From positions 1 to 56,208 of the forward strand of contig DAOUSN010000011.1 in NCBI GenBank assembly GCA_030627205.1: a stretch of 56,208 nucleotides of DNA. Reading direction: 5' to 3'. The notes below the pieces were generated by a model, which worked only from the letters and a program-made list of their open reading frames with translations, searched no databases and was not told where the DNA came from. Both the position numbers and the translations under genes were made by a program. The DNA comes from Methylococcaceae bacterium. GTDB lineage: Bacteria > Pseudomonadota > Gammaproteobacteria > Methylococcales > Methylomonadaceae. Positions 29,341 through 37,536 of this stretch are shown piece by piece (the first letter of the stretch is position 1; every line of letters begins with the position of its first letter).

Positions 29341-31653
29341 CTAATTATTATTTTGTACCTTTTTCATATTTGTTAATACTTTAAGCAAACGGTAAGCGCG
29401 TTTATCTGCTGGTGCAACTTTTAACCATTGTTGAAGATAGCTATTTGCTGGTTGAGATTGTTTTTGCTGTATATAAAAAATCACTAACGCCTTTAGAATT
29501 TTAGTATTATTAGGGGCAAGTTGCTGTGCTTGACGCAAAGCATATTCTGCTTTTTGCATCTGTTTTGATTGTTGTAATAACAACCCATAGTTATAATGCA
29601 CTGAAACAGATTTCGGCATTAACTCTACTGCCGTCTCTAAAAGAGATAATGCTTCTTGAGAGCGTTTTAACTCGACTAATAATAAGCTTAAAGAATAATA
29701 AAATGCACCTTGTTTTGGTAAGTTTTTGATAGCAGAACGAAATACTTGTTCTGATTTTGAGTAATCTCTATTTCTATAATGTAAATTTGCTAAATGATGA
29801 TAAGCAGGGATAAAGTTTTTATCTAATTTTAATGCAGTTTTATAAGATTGTACTGCCAGTGTTATTTCATTAGTTTTCTCATATAACCGACCTAAATTAA
29901 AATAACCTTCTGGCCAATCTGTTTGACTTGTTTGTGCAGCTTTATAATCAGCCAATGCGCTTTGAAAGGCTAATTTATAAATAGGTTTAAGTTGTTTAAC
30001 CTCAATCTCAGCAAGACTAGCTGCGGTTTCAATTCTTACCGCTTTTAATGGGTCATTTAATAATGGTAACAAGCGTTGTTTTTTTTCAGCAATAGGGCGA
30101 GAATTTAATGCTCTAACGGTAATAGTTCTGACTAAACCATCTTTATCATTGATTAAAGCATATAATGCGGGAAGATAACGCTCACCATAGAGTGCTAATT
30201 GATTAATCGCTGTAGCACGAACAATGGCAGGTTTTTTAGTATTTTTAGCTAAAGCTAACAACGCATTAGCTGCTTTAGGGTCTAATAATCGTCCTAAATA
30301 AAAAATTTCTCCATCATTATCACGTTGCCAATCTTTACCTTTATGTTGAATAATTTGTTCAACTGCCCATTCATTAGTTTTTTTATCATGACATCTTAAA
30401 CACGCATTCGGAGTTTTTAATTTAACTGATAAATCAGGGCGAGGAATTGAAAAACTATGATCTCGGCGTGGATCAACGCCCATGTAAGTAGTAGCAGGCA
30501 TGTGACAATTAACACATTGCGCCCCTGTTGAATCCTTGCTATGAAAATGATGTGTCGGATCATCATAATTTTTAGCTTGTAAAGTTTTAAAGCGTTCTAG
30601 AGGTGGTTTTTGTTGATGGCATTGTGTACATAAGCTATTACCTTGATAGCGAAGTTTTAATTGATGTGGTTGATGGCAATCCATACAGGTAACGTTTTTT
30701 TGGTACATTTTTGATTGTGTGAATGAACCATAAACATACACTTCATCTAAAATTTGTCCATCTGCATGGTATAAACTTTCTTCTAAAAGTGATGGAATAA
30801 AATCATTTAAAAACGCTTGTCCATGTTGGTCTTTAGAGCTAATAGGTTGGCGACGAGAATGACAACGAGCGCAAGTTTCTATGCTTTGTTTGGAATTTAA
30901 ATTAGCATAATCAACCACAAGTCCTTTATTTGGATAATTCTTATTGGTATTCGGCAATTTATTTTTTGTTTTAGTTGCCCATAATAAATGTTTTTCCGCA
31001 GGGCCGTGACAAGCCTGACAACCCACGTTAATCATTGCCCAACTACTTTGATAACTTTGGGTTTTTAAGTCATATTTTAATTTAAAATCAGTAGAATGGC
31101 ATTCTGCACAGGCTGAATTCCACGTATAAAAACGTTTGGTCCAATGTAAACTATCATTCGGTAATATTTCCATTTCAGGTTTCAAATGAAACCAACGCTT
31201 ATTTAGCGTATCCCAAGCAATATCAAAAGCTTGTAATCTTCCTTTTGGAAACCGTAGTAAATATTGTTGTAAAGGTTCGACACCAAAGGTATATTCAACT
31301 TGAAAATCATGATACTTTCCATCTTCAGCTTGCGTATGAATAAAAAACTTATTATTACGCTTAAAGAATTTAGTGGTGACAGAAAAAACGGTGATTTCAG
31401 TATTATTAAAATCACCTAAAACCGTTTGCTCATTAGCTTCCTGCATGGCTTGTTGGTGATTAGAACCTTGCCATGCTTTAGATTCTTGAAGATGGCAAGA
31501 ACTACAAGTTTTTTCATCAACAAAAGCGGTATTTTTTGCCCCTTGAGTAAGTTGTTGTTGAGGCCAATTAGATGTGCTGGCAGGCAAATTAGTAATCATT
31601 AAAAAACTGATAAGTATTTCAATAATAAAAAGTTTTAAAACAAGGATATTCAT
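29341..31653 (-). CDS. Octaheme c-type cytochrome with HEAT-like and TPR C-terminal region
   Basis: The 770-residue protein has a signal or anchor segment (LFIIEILISFLMITNLP) and eight CxxCH heme sites in its first 400 residues: CSSCH, CAECH, CQACH, CARCH, CMDCH, CTQCH, CVNCH and CLRCH. Their layout recalls cytochrome c554-type multiheme proteins. Residues about 420-530 look like HEAT repeats (ATAINQLALYG, RVRALNSRP-like, IETAASLAEIE). From about 545 four or five TPR units follow (WPEGYFNLGRLYE, IPAYHHLANLHY, AFYYSLSLLLVEL, SVHYNYGLLLQQS). It should be periplasmic and carry electrons, perhaps docked by the TPR part. It starts four bases after the fusion sulfotransferase gene's partner strand end, on the same strand. 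The redox partner is unknown. Confidence 0.87.
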   Translation of the reverse strand: MNILVLKLFIIEILISFLMITNLPASTSNWPQQQLTQGAKNTAFVDEKTCSSCHLQESKAWQGSNHQQAMQEANEQTVLGDFNNTEITVFSVTTKFFKRNNKFFIHTQAEDGKYHDFQVEYTFGVEPLQQYLLRFPKGRLQAFDIAWDTLNKRWFHLKPEMEILPNDSLHWTKRFYTWNSACAECHSTDFKLKYDLKTQSYQSSWAMINVGCQACHGPAEKHLLWATKTKNKLPNTNKNYPNKGLVVDYANLNSKQSIETCARCHSRRQPISSKDQHGQAFLNDFIPSLLEESLYHADGQILDEVYVYGSFTQSKMYQKNVTCMDCHQPHQLKLRYQGNSLCTQCHQQKPPLERFKTLQAKNYDDPTHHFHSKDSTGAQCVNCHMPATTYMGVDPRRDHSFSIPRPDLSVKLKTPNACLRCHDKKTNEWAVEQIIQHKGKDWQRDNDGEIFYLGRLLDPKAANALLALAKNTKKPAIVRATAINQLALYGERYLPALYALINDKDGLVRTITVRALNSRPIAEKKQRLLPLLNDPLKAVRIETAASLAEIEVKQLKPIYKLAFQSALADYKAAQTSQTDWPEGYFNLGRLYEKTNEITLAVQSYKTALKLDKNFIPAYHHLANLHYRNRDYSKSEQVFRSAIKNLPKQGAFYYSLSLLLVELKRSQEALSLLETAVELMPKSVSVHYNYGLLLQQSKQMQKAEYALRQAQQLAPNNTKILKALVIFYIQQKQSQPANSYLQQWLKVAPADKRAYRLLKVLTNMKKVQNNN

Positions 31654-31657
31654 GGAG

Positions 31658-33481
31658 TTATTTTTCTATTTTCAGTACTTCAATCATTTCAACAGTAGGT
31701 TCAATAATTGCTGAGATAGTTGTTAATTCTTGGTGATGTTTTTTCCATTTATCAACTTGTGGAGATGAAAGAGTAACGGGGGTGATAGGTAAATTCTGAG
31801 GGGTTAAAGCTTGTTTTGATGAATCCCAACGTAGTTGCATAAACTTAATTAACTGTTGTAATTGTTTTTCAGGATTTTTAATTAGTTGCTCATAACTTAG
31901 CATCGTCCAATCAGTCGTGGGTAATTGCTGAATATCATTAATAATCATTTCATTAGCTATTTTCCACTGATAAGCGGTAATTTCAACTAACGAGCTTTTA
32001 TTAAATGATTGCCACTGAGGCGTTAATAAGAAACTCCATTCTTTGAAAGGCCAATTAGGTAATGTTTTATACGCAATAAAACGCCGTGAACGCCAGCCTT
32101 CCATCAGACTGTTAATATTTGCACAAGGTTCTCTATACAAATAAATAAATGCGGCATCAGGGAATAATGCTTTAATAAAAGGGATGCGTAAGGAATTTTT
32201 AGGTGTTTTTTCCAAAAAGTGAATTTTACTAGGTCGTGCTTCTCCCCTTAAATCCTGATAAAATACGCCCCTTTTATTAACTAATCGCTGACTAAATCGC
32301 TGACATAATTCTAGAGCAATTTTATCATTGGCATCTTCTGCAAGGAGTCGATTTGAGCAATAATTTTTATCAGCAGGGTGTAACCCCGCTATATTTTCTA
32401 ATAACTCATGATTTTCCTCTCCTGTTGTCCATAAATCCGTTGACTGTGAAAGACAATTAAATAACAAGGTACTTCCAGCTCTAGGGGCTGAAACAATAAA
32501 AACAGGTCTAATAAATGAGGCGGTTATTATGGGTTTATCATTATTACGCCGTTTACGACTTTGAGTATTTAATAAATGTCTATTTAGGCGTTTAGGCAGT
32601 GAAGGGGTCGTTAATAATAAACTATTAATAATTTCAAAAATACCCTGTCCCACAAAATCAAGTTGTTTAAATTGAAATCTAATTAGAGGAAAAACTTGTT
32701 CTCTAAATTGTAAAATAAGGTGTGAATAGGCAAGTTCCCCTTTTGAATTATGCCCAAACTGTTGAAAACATGTTTGCCATTGTTGATTAAAAAGTAGGAT
32801 TTTTTGCTGTAATAAGAGTAACTTTTTGTCCTCAATCTCTAGTTTTTGTATTAAAACTAACAAAGTATTCGTTAATTTCTGTAATTCGGTAGGGGTAAAA
32901 ACTGTAAAATAAGGCTGTTTACATAATAAGGGTTGCCCAGACTGACTTGTTAATTCAATTTTATCTAAAGGTTTTATCTCAAAACCATTACACACATTCT
33001 GTGTCGCTAAATACTCAATGACTAAATAAATAACCGTCTCTTTACTTTTATTTTCCATACTTTGGTGAGCGGTTTGCTGAAAGGAAAAAGCCATGCCTTG
33101 TTCTAGCTTAAAAGACGCTTTACCTTGATAAAAATAAAGTTCTGCGGTCGTTTTAATAGGAATATAAAGAGACTGATAGCGAAAATATTGATAATAATGC
33201 GGATGAGACTGTGTTCTCGTTTGTGCAGGTAAACGCATCAAGCGAACTCTTGCAACAGGTTGATTTAAAGCAAGTAAGATTTTTTTAATGGCTGGGTATT
33301 GTCTTAATAAAGGTGTTATTTCTAGCTGACCTGATAAAACAAAATCATTATTCTGCGTCCCGCCTACAGATACAAAACAAATAGAGGCATTACCAGATAT
33401 TTCTTCAACATGCGTAAACCAATCTTGGGAATTAATTTCAGCTAATACTGATGGAATCAGCTTATCCCATGATAAATTCAC
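31658..33481 (-). CDS. Fusion: aspartyl/asparaginyl beta-hydroxylase-like cupin plus sulfotransferase
   Basis: The 607 residues hold two domains. Residues about 1-165 resemble the Asp/Asn beta-hydroxylase cupin: VARVRLMRLPAQTRTQSHPH, then YQSLYIPIKTTAELYFYQG, and a late His in TAHQSMEN; the usual Asp of the first His-x-Asp pair is not evident, so activity is uncertain. Residues about 325-600 are a PAPS-dependent sulfotransferase: 5'-phosphosulfate loop VSAPRAGSTLLFN, catalytic-region FLEKTPKNSLRIPF, and 3'-phosphate motif YLYREPCANINSLMEGW. The linker is Gln/Leu-rich. It starts with GTG overlapping the upstream stop (GTGA), so it is coupled to the 250-residue gene before it. The acceptor is unknown. 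Confidence 0.8.
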   Translation of the reverse strand: MNLSWDKLIPSVLAEINSQDWFTHVEEISGNASICFVSVGGTQNNDFVLSGQLEITPLLRQYPAIKKILLALNQPVARVRLMRLPAQTRTQSHPHYYQYFRYQSLYIPIKTTAELYFYQGKASFKLEQGMAFSFQQTAHQSMENKSKETVIYLVIEYLATQNVCNGFEIKPLDKIELTSQSGQPLLCKQPYFTVFTPTELQKLTNTLLVLIQKLEIEDKKLLLLQQKILLFNQQWQTCFQQFGHNSKGELAYSHLILQFREQVFPLIRFQFKQLDFVGQGIFEIINSLLLTTPSLPKRLNRHLLNTQSRKRRNNDKPIITASFIRPVFIVSAPRAGSTLLFNCLSQSTDLWTTGEENHELLENIAGLHPADKNYCSNRLLAEDANDKIALELCQRFSQRLVNKRGVFYQDLRGEARPSKIHFLEKTPKNSLRIPFIKALFPDAAFIYLYREPCANINSLMEGWRSRRFIAYKTLPNWPFKEWSFLLTPQWQSFNKSSLVEITAYQWKIANEMIINDIQQLPTTDWTMLSYEQLIKNPEKQLQQLIKFMQLRWDSSKQALTPQNLPITPVTLSSPQVDKWKKHHQELTTISAIIEPTVEMIEVLKIEK

Positions 33482-34230
33482 GAAAGATTACAAAATGATG
33501 ATGATGGAATAGGCCCAGTTACAAAAGTACCTGTTACAAATTCAATCTCAAGTTTTTTTTGTAAATTAATTATTTTAGTTAGTACCGAACCATCATGTTT
33601 ATTATTAATTACTGCGTCAAAAGGTAATAAATAATGCGAATTTTTTTGAGTTAAGGCTTGACAATACTGATGTAATTGCTTGACTTGATTGGCGTGTTCA
33701 ATATAAAACGCATAATGCCAAATATCATCGCGAATCTCTTTTGCGTGATTGATGATTAACTCAGGAATGGCAATAGGACGATGAATATCAAATAACTCTA
33801 ACATATATTCACCATGAGACATGGTTATCCAAATACGCATGACTTCTGTATACGCATTAACTCGATGTTGAAACGCTTGGGATGCTGGAAATATAAGTAC
33901 CCGTGTAATTTCTAATTTATCGTCTAATTGTTGGTTAAAGTAATCGACTTGCTGTTTAAACCCATATAAGGCAATTTCAAGGGGGCAATTAATTTCCATA
34001 CCAATATGATATAAATAAGGATGGGAAATTTCTTCCATAATATCAATAATAGTTTCAGGTGTACTACTGAAAAAGTCATTAATAACATCATTAGTGGTTT
34101 TGTAATGTAATTCATTGAAGGCATAGATAATTTTTTCTCTATCAATATTAATGATTTGATTTAACTTATCTGTATTATTGATGCCTTTAATGTTTAATTG
34201 GTCAGAGTATAAATTTAATAAATGAGTCAT
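33478..34230 (-). CDS. Uncharacterised 250-residue protein coupled to the fusion sulfotransferase
   Basis: I do not recognise this family. It is soluble and mostly helical in appearance, with no signal peptide or membrane segment. Noticeable stretches are EEISHPYLYHIGMEINCP, LEIALYGFKQQVDYFNQQ, and WHYAFYIEHANQVKQLH; conserved-looking His, Glu and Tyr residues could suggest a ligand- or metal-binding helical bundle, but that is speculation. The C-terminus (GPIPSSSFCNLS) is Ser-rich with a lone Cys. Its stop overlaps the GTG start of the hydroxylase-sulfotransferase gene, so the two are translated together. It lies 92 bp after the radical SAM gene. Confidence 0.75.
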   Translation of the reverse strand: MTHLLNLYSDQLNIKGINNTDKLNQIINIDREKIIYAFNELHYKTTNDVINDFFSSTPETIIDIMEEISHPYLYHIGMEINCPLEIALYGFKQQVDYFNQQLDDKLEITRVLIFPASQAFQHRVNAYTEVMRIWITMSHGEYMLELFDIHRPIAIPELIINHAKEIRDDIWHYAFYIEHANQVKQLHQYCQALTQKNSHYLLPFDAVINNKHDGSVLTKIINLQKKLEIEFVTGTFVTGPIPSSSFCNLS

Positions 34231-34255
34231 ATTTGTTGTTTAATTAATATAAGTC

Positions 34256-34292
34256 AACGGCATAAGATGAGTCTACTTACTATTATGCCGTT
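34256..34292. terminator. Hairpin between the radical SAM gene and the 250-residue gene
   Basis: AACGGCATAA (34256-34265) pairs perfectly with TTATGCCGTT (34283-34292), loop 17 bases. The T-rich tail (TTTTATTATT) is on the plus-strand side, so as a terminator it would act rightward, against the flanking leftward genes. On the minus strand it could be a weak attenuator or a processing/stability hairpin. Confidence 0.4.
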
Positions 34293-34322
34293 TTATTATT
34301 CTGTACTGGGTTTGTGTAAAAA

Positions 34323-35645
34323 TTAGTAATTTTCTAATAATGCTCGGCTCAAACTTTTACCGACATAATCACCGTGTAAAATTCCTTTTCCGGTCATGGT
34401 TAACTGGTCATCGGCAATAAAAATATAGCCATCATCGGTTAATTTTTTAATAGTAGAATCACATAAAGCCTCTAGTCGCAGACCAAAACGTTTTCTAAAG
34501 TATTTTAAATCCATGCTAGTTAATTTCATTCCTAAAACAACTGCACGAATCATTTGCTCTTGAGCATTCATATCACAGCCACGGGTAATAGCTAATTCAC
34601 CCGACTCAATTTTTTCCATATATTTCTTTTCATCATTAGTATTTTGATAATGCCAATTACCTAAAATACCAAATGCAGAAGCCCCTAATGACCAAAGATC
34701 ATTACCTTTCCAAATACTAGGCGAATGTCTATGAGCATTTTCGCCTTTTTTAGTAAAAGTAAAAAAACTCCACGGCTGAAAATCTTCTTCTTTAAATCTA
34801 TCTAAAGCGTATTGCATAAACTCTAATTCTTCATCATCAGTAGGTAGATTTAAGCCTTCACTACGGATAGATTTATAATAAGGTGTGTTTGCATAAAGAT
34901 CCATCTTATAAACGGTAATACTATCTGCACCTGAAGACAAAGCCGTATTAACACTCTTTTGCCATGTTTCTGTACTTTCTCCCGCCAAACCACTCATTAA
35001 ATCAATATTAATCGTTTTTGCCCCGGTTGTTTTTGCTATCTCAATCGCTTTTAAGGCTTTATCAGCAGTATCAAGACGGTTTGAATGTTTAATAATATCA
35101 TTATCAAACGATTGAATCCCCATGCTAATTCGTGTTACGCCCAAGTCTTTAAGTACTTTAGCCTTTTTTTCTGTCAGGGTAACAGGTTCAGCTTCGATAG
35201 TCAGTTCAGCATTATCAATATTAAGGTATACTCGTAAACGGTCAAGAATCTGCTCAAAATGTTCTTTTTCCATTAACGTAGGCGTTCCGCCTCCAAAGTA
35301 AATCGACTCAACAGGACTCCCAGCTATCCCAAATTGTTTTGCACTTAAATCAATTTCTTTACACAATGCGTTAACATATTTATTAATTTCTTTAGTCCGG
35401 TCATGACCTTTAAGGTTAACCGTTCGGTAATAACAATAAGAACACCTCTGAATACAATAGGGTAAATGAATATAAATATTCAGTTCTCTTTTTGGTTTAG
35501 GTTGCGATAAATCTTCGTTTTTCCAATGTTGAAAATTAGGAAAGTTAGTAATAAATCCTCGCCTTGCAGGTTCTAAGGTGGTCATATACCCTTTTCTAAC
35601 AGGCTCTAAATGCGAATTATCTTGTACGGGTGTTTTTGTACTCAT
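34323..35645 (-). CDS. HemN/HemW-like radical SAM enzyme in a carrier-protein gene cluster
   Basis: The 440-residue protein has the radical SAM cluster motif CIQRCSYC (CX3CX2C) in IYIHLPYCIQRCSYCYY, the SAM-binding GGGTPTLM, the EAEP and GIQSFD segments, and a C-terminal HemN-type domain. This is the coproporphyrinogen oxidase-like fold shared by HemN, the heme chaperone HemW, and class C radical SAM methyltransferases. It lacks the fourth Cys of true HemN (CX3CX2CXC). A 45-residue N-terminal extension holds a near-duplicate (LEPVRKGYMTT, LEPARRGFITN). Its place 22 bp after an acyl carrier protein gene suggests that it modifies a carrier-bound or derived substrate rather than making heme; this is inference. 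Confidence 0.85.
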   Translation of the reverse strand: MSTKTPVQDNSHLEPVRKGYMTTLEPARRGFITNFPNFQHWKNEDLSQPKPKRELNIYIHLPYCIQRCSYCYYRTVNLKGHDRTKEINKYVNALCKEIDLSAKQFGIAGSPVESIYFGGGTPTLMEKEHFEQILDRLRVYLNIDNAELTIEAEPVTLTEKKAKVLKDLGVTRISMGIQSFDNDIIKHSNRLDTADKALKAIEIAKTTGAKTINIDLMSGLAGESTETWQKSVNTALSSGADSITVYKMDLYANTPYYKSIRSEGLNLPTDDEELEFMQYALDRFKEEDFQPWSFFTFTKKGENAHRHSPSIWKGNDLWSLGASAFGILGNWHYQNTNDEKKYMEKIESGELAITRGCDMNAQEQMIRAVVLGMKLTSMDLKYFRKRFGLRLEALCDSTIKKLTDDGYIFIADDQLTMTGKGILHGDYVGKSLSRALLENY

Positions 35646-35667
35646 ATTTTATTCCAATAATATTATT

Positions 35668-35916
35668 TTATTTGTTAGCAATAAATTCAGCTAAAGTGTT
35701 TAAATCTTTAAACGGCTCAAAGGTTAATTCATCATCTGAAAATTTAAAATCAAAATTTTTCTCAATTAAAACAATAAATTCCATAATGGCTACTGAATCT
35801 AAACCAATTCCGTCTTCCAGTAATGGCATTTCATTATTAATTTCTTCTACTTTTATATTAACATCCAATTCTTCTGCAATTATCTTTTTTAAAATTGGGA
35901 TTATTGTTGACGGCAT
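35668..35916 (-). CDS. Acyl carrier protein
   Basis: This 82-residue acidic protein is a stand-alone carrier. The phosphopantetheine attachment Ser is in LEDGIGLDSVAIMEF (DSV in place of the DSL of fatty-acid ACP). Helix III and IV are seen in FKFSDDELTFEPFKDLNTL. It differs from housekeeping AcpP and lies three bases downstream of the AMP-dependent ligase gene, so the ligase probably loads it. No ketosynthase is present nearby, so the loaded acyl or aryl group would be modified or passed on rather than extended here. Confidence 0.88.
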   Translation of the reverse strand: MPSTIIPILKKIIAEELDVNIKVEEINNEMPLLEDGIGLDSVAIMEFIVLIEKNFDFKFSDDELTFEPFKDLNTLAEFIANK

Positions 35917-35919
35917 TTT

Positions 35920-37353
35920 TTACTCCATTTGATTTAATAACGCTTGTCGGTCTATTTTACCATTTACTAATATAGGCATTTGATTGATAGTTTTTATTTT
36001 ATCTGGAATAGCATACTTGGGAAGTATGTTAAAACAGTTAGAACGAATTTGTTGACTATTTAAAGCAGATTTTTTTTGTAATACACAAAAAGCAATAAGT
36101 TGTTGTCCTCGACCATATTGTTCTTGTTCTTGTATGGACAGCACAATAACTTGAGAAACACCGGTTATCATTTCAATTTTTTTCTCAATATCCGTTAGCA
36201 TAACTAAAAAACCACTCCGGTTAACTTGATTATCTGCACGACCTAAAATAGTCACTTCGCCTGCTGCATTAATTGTTGCTAAATCCCCTGTTGTGAACCA
36301 ATTATCAATAACTGGATTACTGAGGGTTTGCCCATGACTATCTAAATAAGCTTCAAAACCATATTGGGGTTTACATTTAAGCTCACCTTTTGAACTAATA
36401 GCTAATTGTACCCCAATCATTGCCTTCCCAGTTGATTTTAATCGTTGTTGAAAAGAATCTGTGGGGTTAGAGGCGGCAATAGCCCCCATTTCCGTACTCC
36501 CATATTGACTTATTAATGTGCCAAATTTGTGATCAAAGTCACAAAATAAAGCATCTTTAATACGATCTCCTGAGGTAATAACCAACCTATATCCACCTGA
36601 CTTTTTACGTCCACGTAATAACATTTCACACAAAGCAGGCGTAAAAAAAGCAACATTAGGCTGAAATTTTCGTTCCATATCTAGATAACTAAGGATATTA
36701 GTACGCTTAAGTAAACGAATCGAAGCACCTGTACAAAAAGCAGATAAAAACCCCGCGCCTAAACCATAAAGATGAAATATTGGAACAGGAATAACAACTT
36801 TATCGTCACTAGTTAGTTGGTAACGCTGTGCATAATTAGCGGCGTTATTTAATAAATATTGTTGCGAATGAACAATAATTTTAGCCGCTCCCATGCTCCC
36901 TGAAGTACGGACATAAATCTTTCCTTGAGCCGTGACTAGTTGAGGTTTAGGACTATTGTCTATGTTAAGTTTTTCTAACCGCAAAAAACTTTCAGGTTGT
37001 TGGAAATTAGCTGTTTTTTCGGTTGAAATAGTTAATTTATAATCACAAAAAAGAGGGATGGAGGCTTTAAAATCAGGCTCTTTTTGTTGATCTCCAGCAG
37101 GGGGTAATAAAATAAAACTCTGCTGTTGTTGAAATAAAAACACTAACGTTAATGCAGCAGGTAAGGTATTATTACATTCAAAAGCAATGCAATTTGGTTG
37201 TTGAATTGTTTGTAAAGAAAAATAACGCTGCAATTTATTTAATGAGTCAGTAAGTTGTTGATAACTACACTGTTGATTACCATCGCTAATGAAATTATTT
37301 TTAGTATACTGAGATTGAGTTAGGCTATTCAATATTTCGTCAAATCTTGTCAT
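35920..37353 (-). CDS. AMP-dependent acyl/aryl ligase (ANL superfamily)
   Basis: From the preferred ATG at 37353 the protein has 477 residues; an in-frame ATG 18 codons earlier (37407) gives a hydrophobic start that homologues would not need. ANL motifs: the phosphate loop YVRTSGSMGAAKIIVHSQ; QYGSTEMGAIAAS (A5); WFTTGDLATI (A7); LGRADNQVNRSGF (A8 hinge); and the catalytic Lys in MPILVNGKIDRQAL (A10). It should form an acyl-AMP and load the adjacent carrier protein, three bases downstream. The substrate pocket cannot be read by eye. It is divergent from the TolC-like gene. Confidence 0.85.
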   Translation of the reverse strand: MTRFDEILNSLTQSQYTKNNFISDGNQQCSYQQLTDSLNKLQRYFSLQTIQQPNCIAFECNNTLPAALTLVFLFQQQQSFILLPPAGDQQKEPDFKASIPLFCDYKLTISTEKTANFQQPESFLRLEKLNIDNSPKPQLVTAQGKIYVRTSGSMGAAKIIVHSQQYLLNNAANYAQRYQLTSDDKVVIPVPIFHLYGLGAGFLSAFCTGASIRLLKRTNILSYLDMERKFQPNVAFFTPALCEMLLRGRKKSGGYRLVITSGDRIKDALFCDFDHKFGTLISQYGSTEMGAIAASNPTDSFQQRLKSTGKAMIGVQLAISSKGELKCKPQYGFEAYLDSHGQTLSNPVIDNWFTTGDLATINAAGEVTILGRADNQVNRSGFLVMLTDIEKKIEMITGVSQVIVLSIQEQEQYGRGQQLIAFCVLQKKSALNSQQIRSNCFNILPKYAIPDKIKTINQMPILVNGKIDRQALLNQME

Positions 37354-37486
37354 AAAGTTTGGTCTTAAGTATCCTAGGCTTAAATTTAATGAAAGATAAT
37401 ATAACATTTATCATCATAATAGTAATTTTTTTCAAAAAAAAATAATTAAAGTTAAAAACACTGAAACAAAACATCAATTTTGTAGG

Positions 37487-37492
37487 TATAAT
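37487..37492 (+). promoter_or_regulatory. Candidate -10 box for the TolC-like gene
   Basis: A perfect TATAAT stands 45 bp before the TolC-like ATG in the divergent intergenic region. No good -35 hexamer lies at 17 bp; CTGAAA (37461-37466) is 20 bp away. This may mean an activator-dependent promoter. Confidence 0.35.
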
Positions 37493-37536
37493 CTTAAGTT
37501 GCGTTTATTTTAGATCGATTCTAGTACCTTAACATT

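Noticed and set aside
29240-29341. Nitrite or hydroxylamine reductase assignment for the octaheme protein
   Set aside because: There is no visible CxxCK active-site heme motif, and the nearness of narK alone does not support it.
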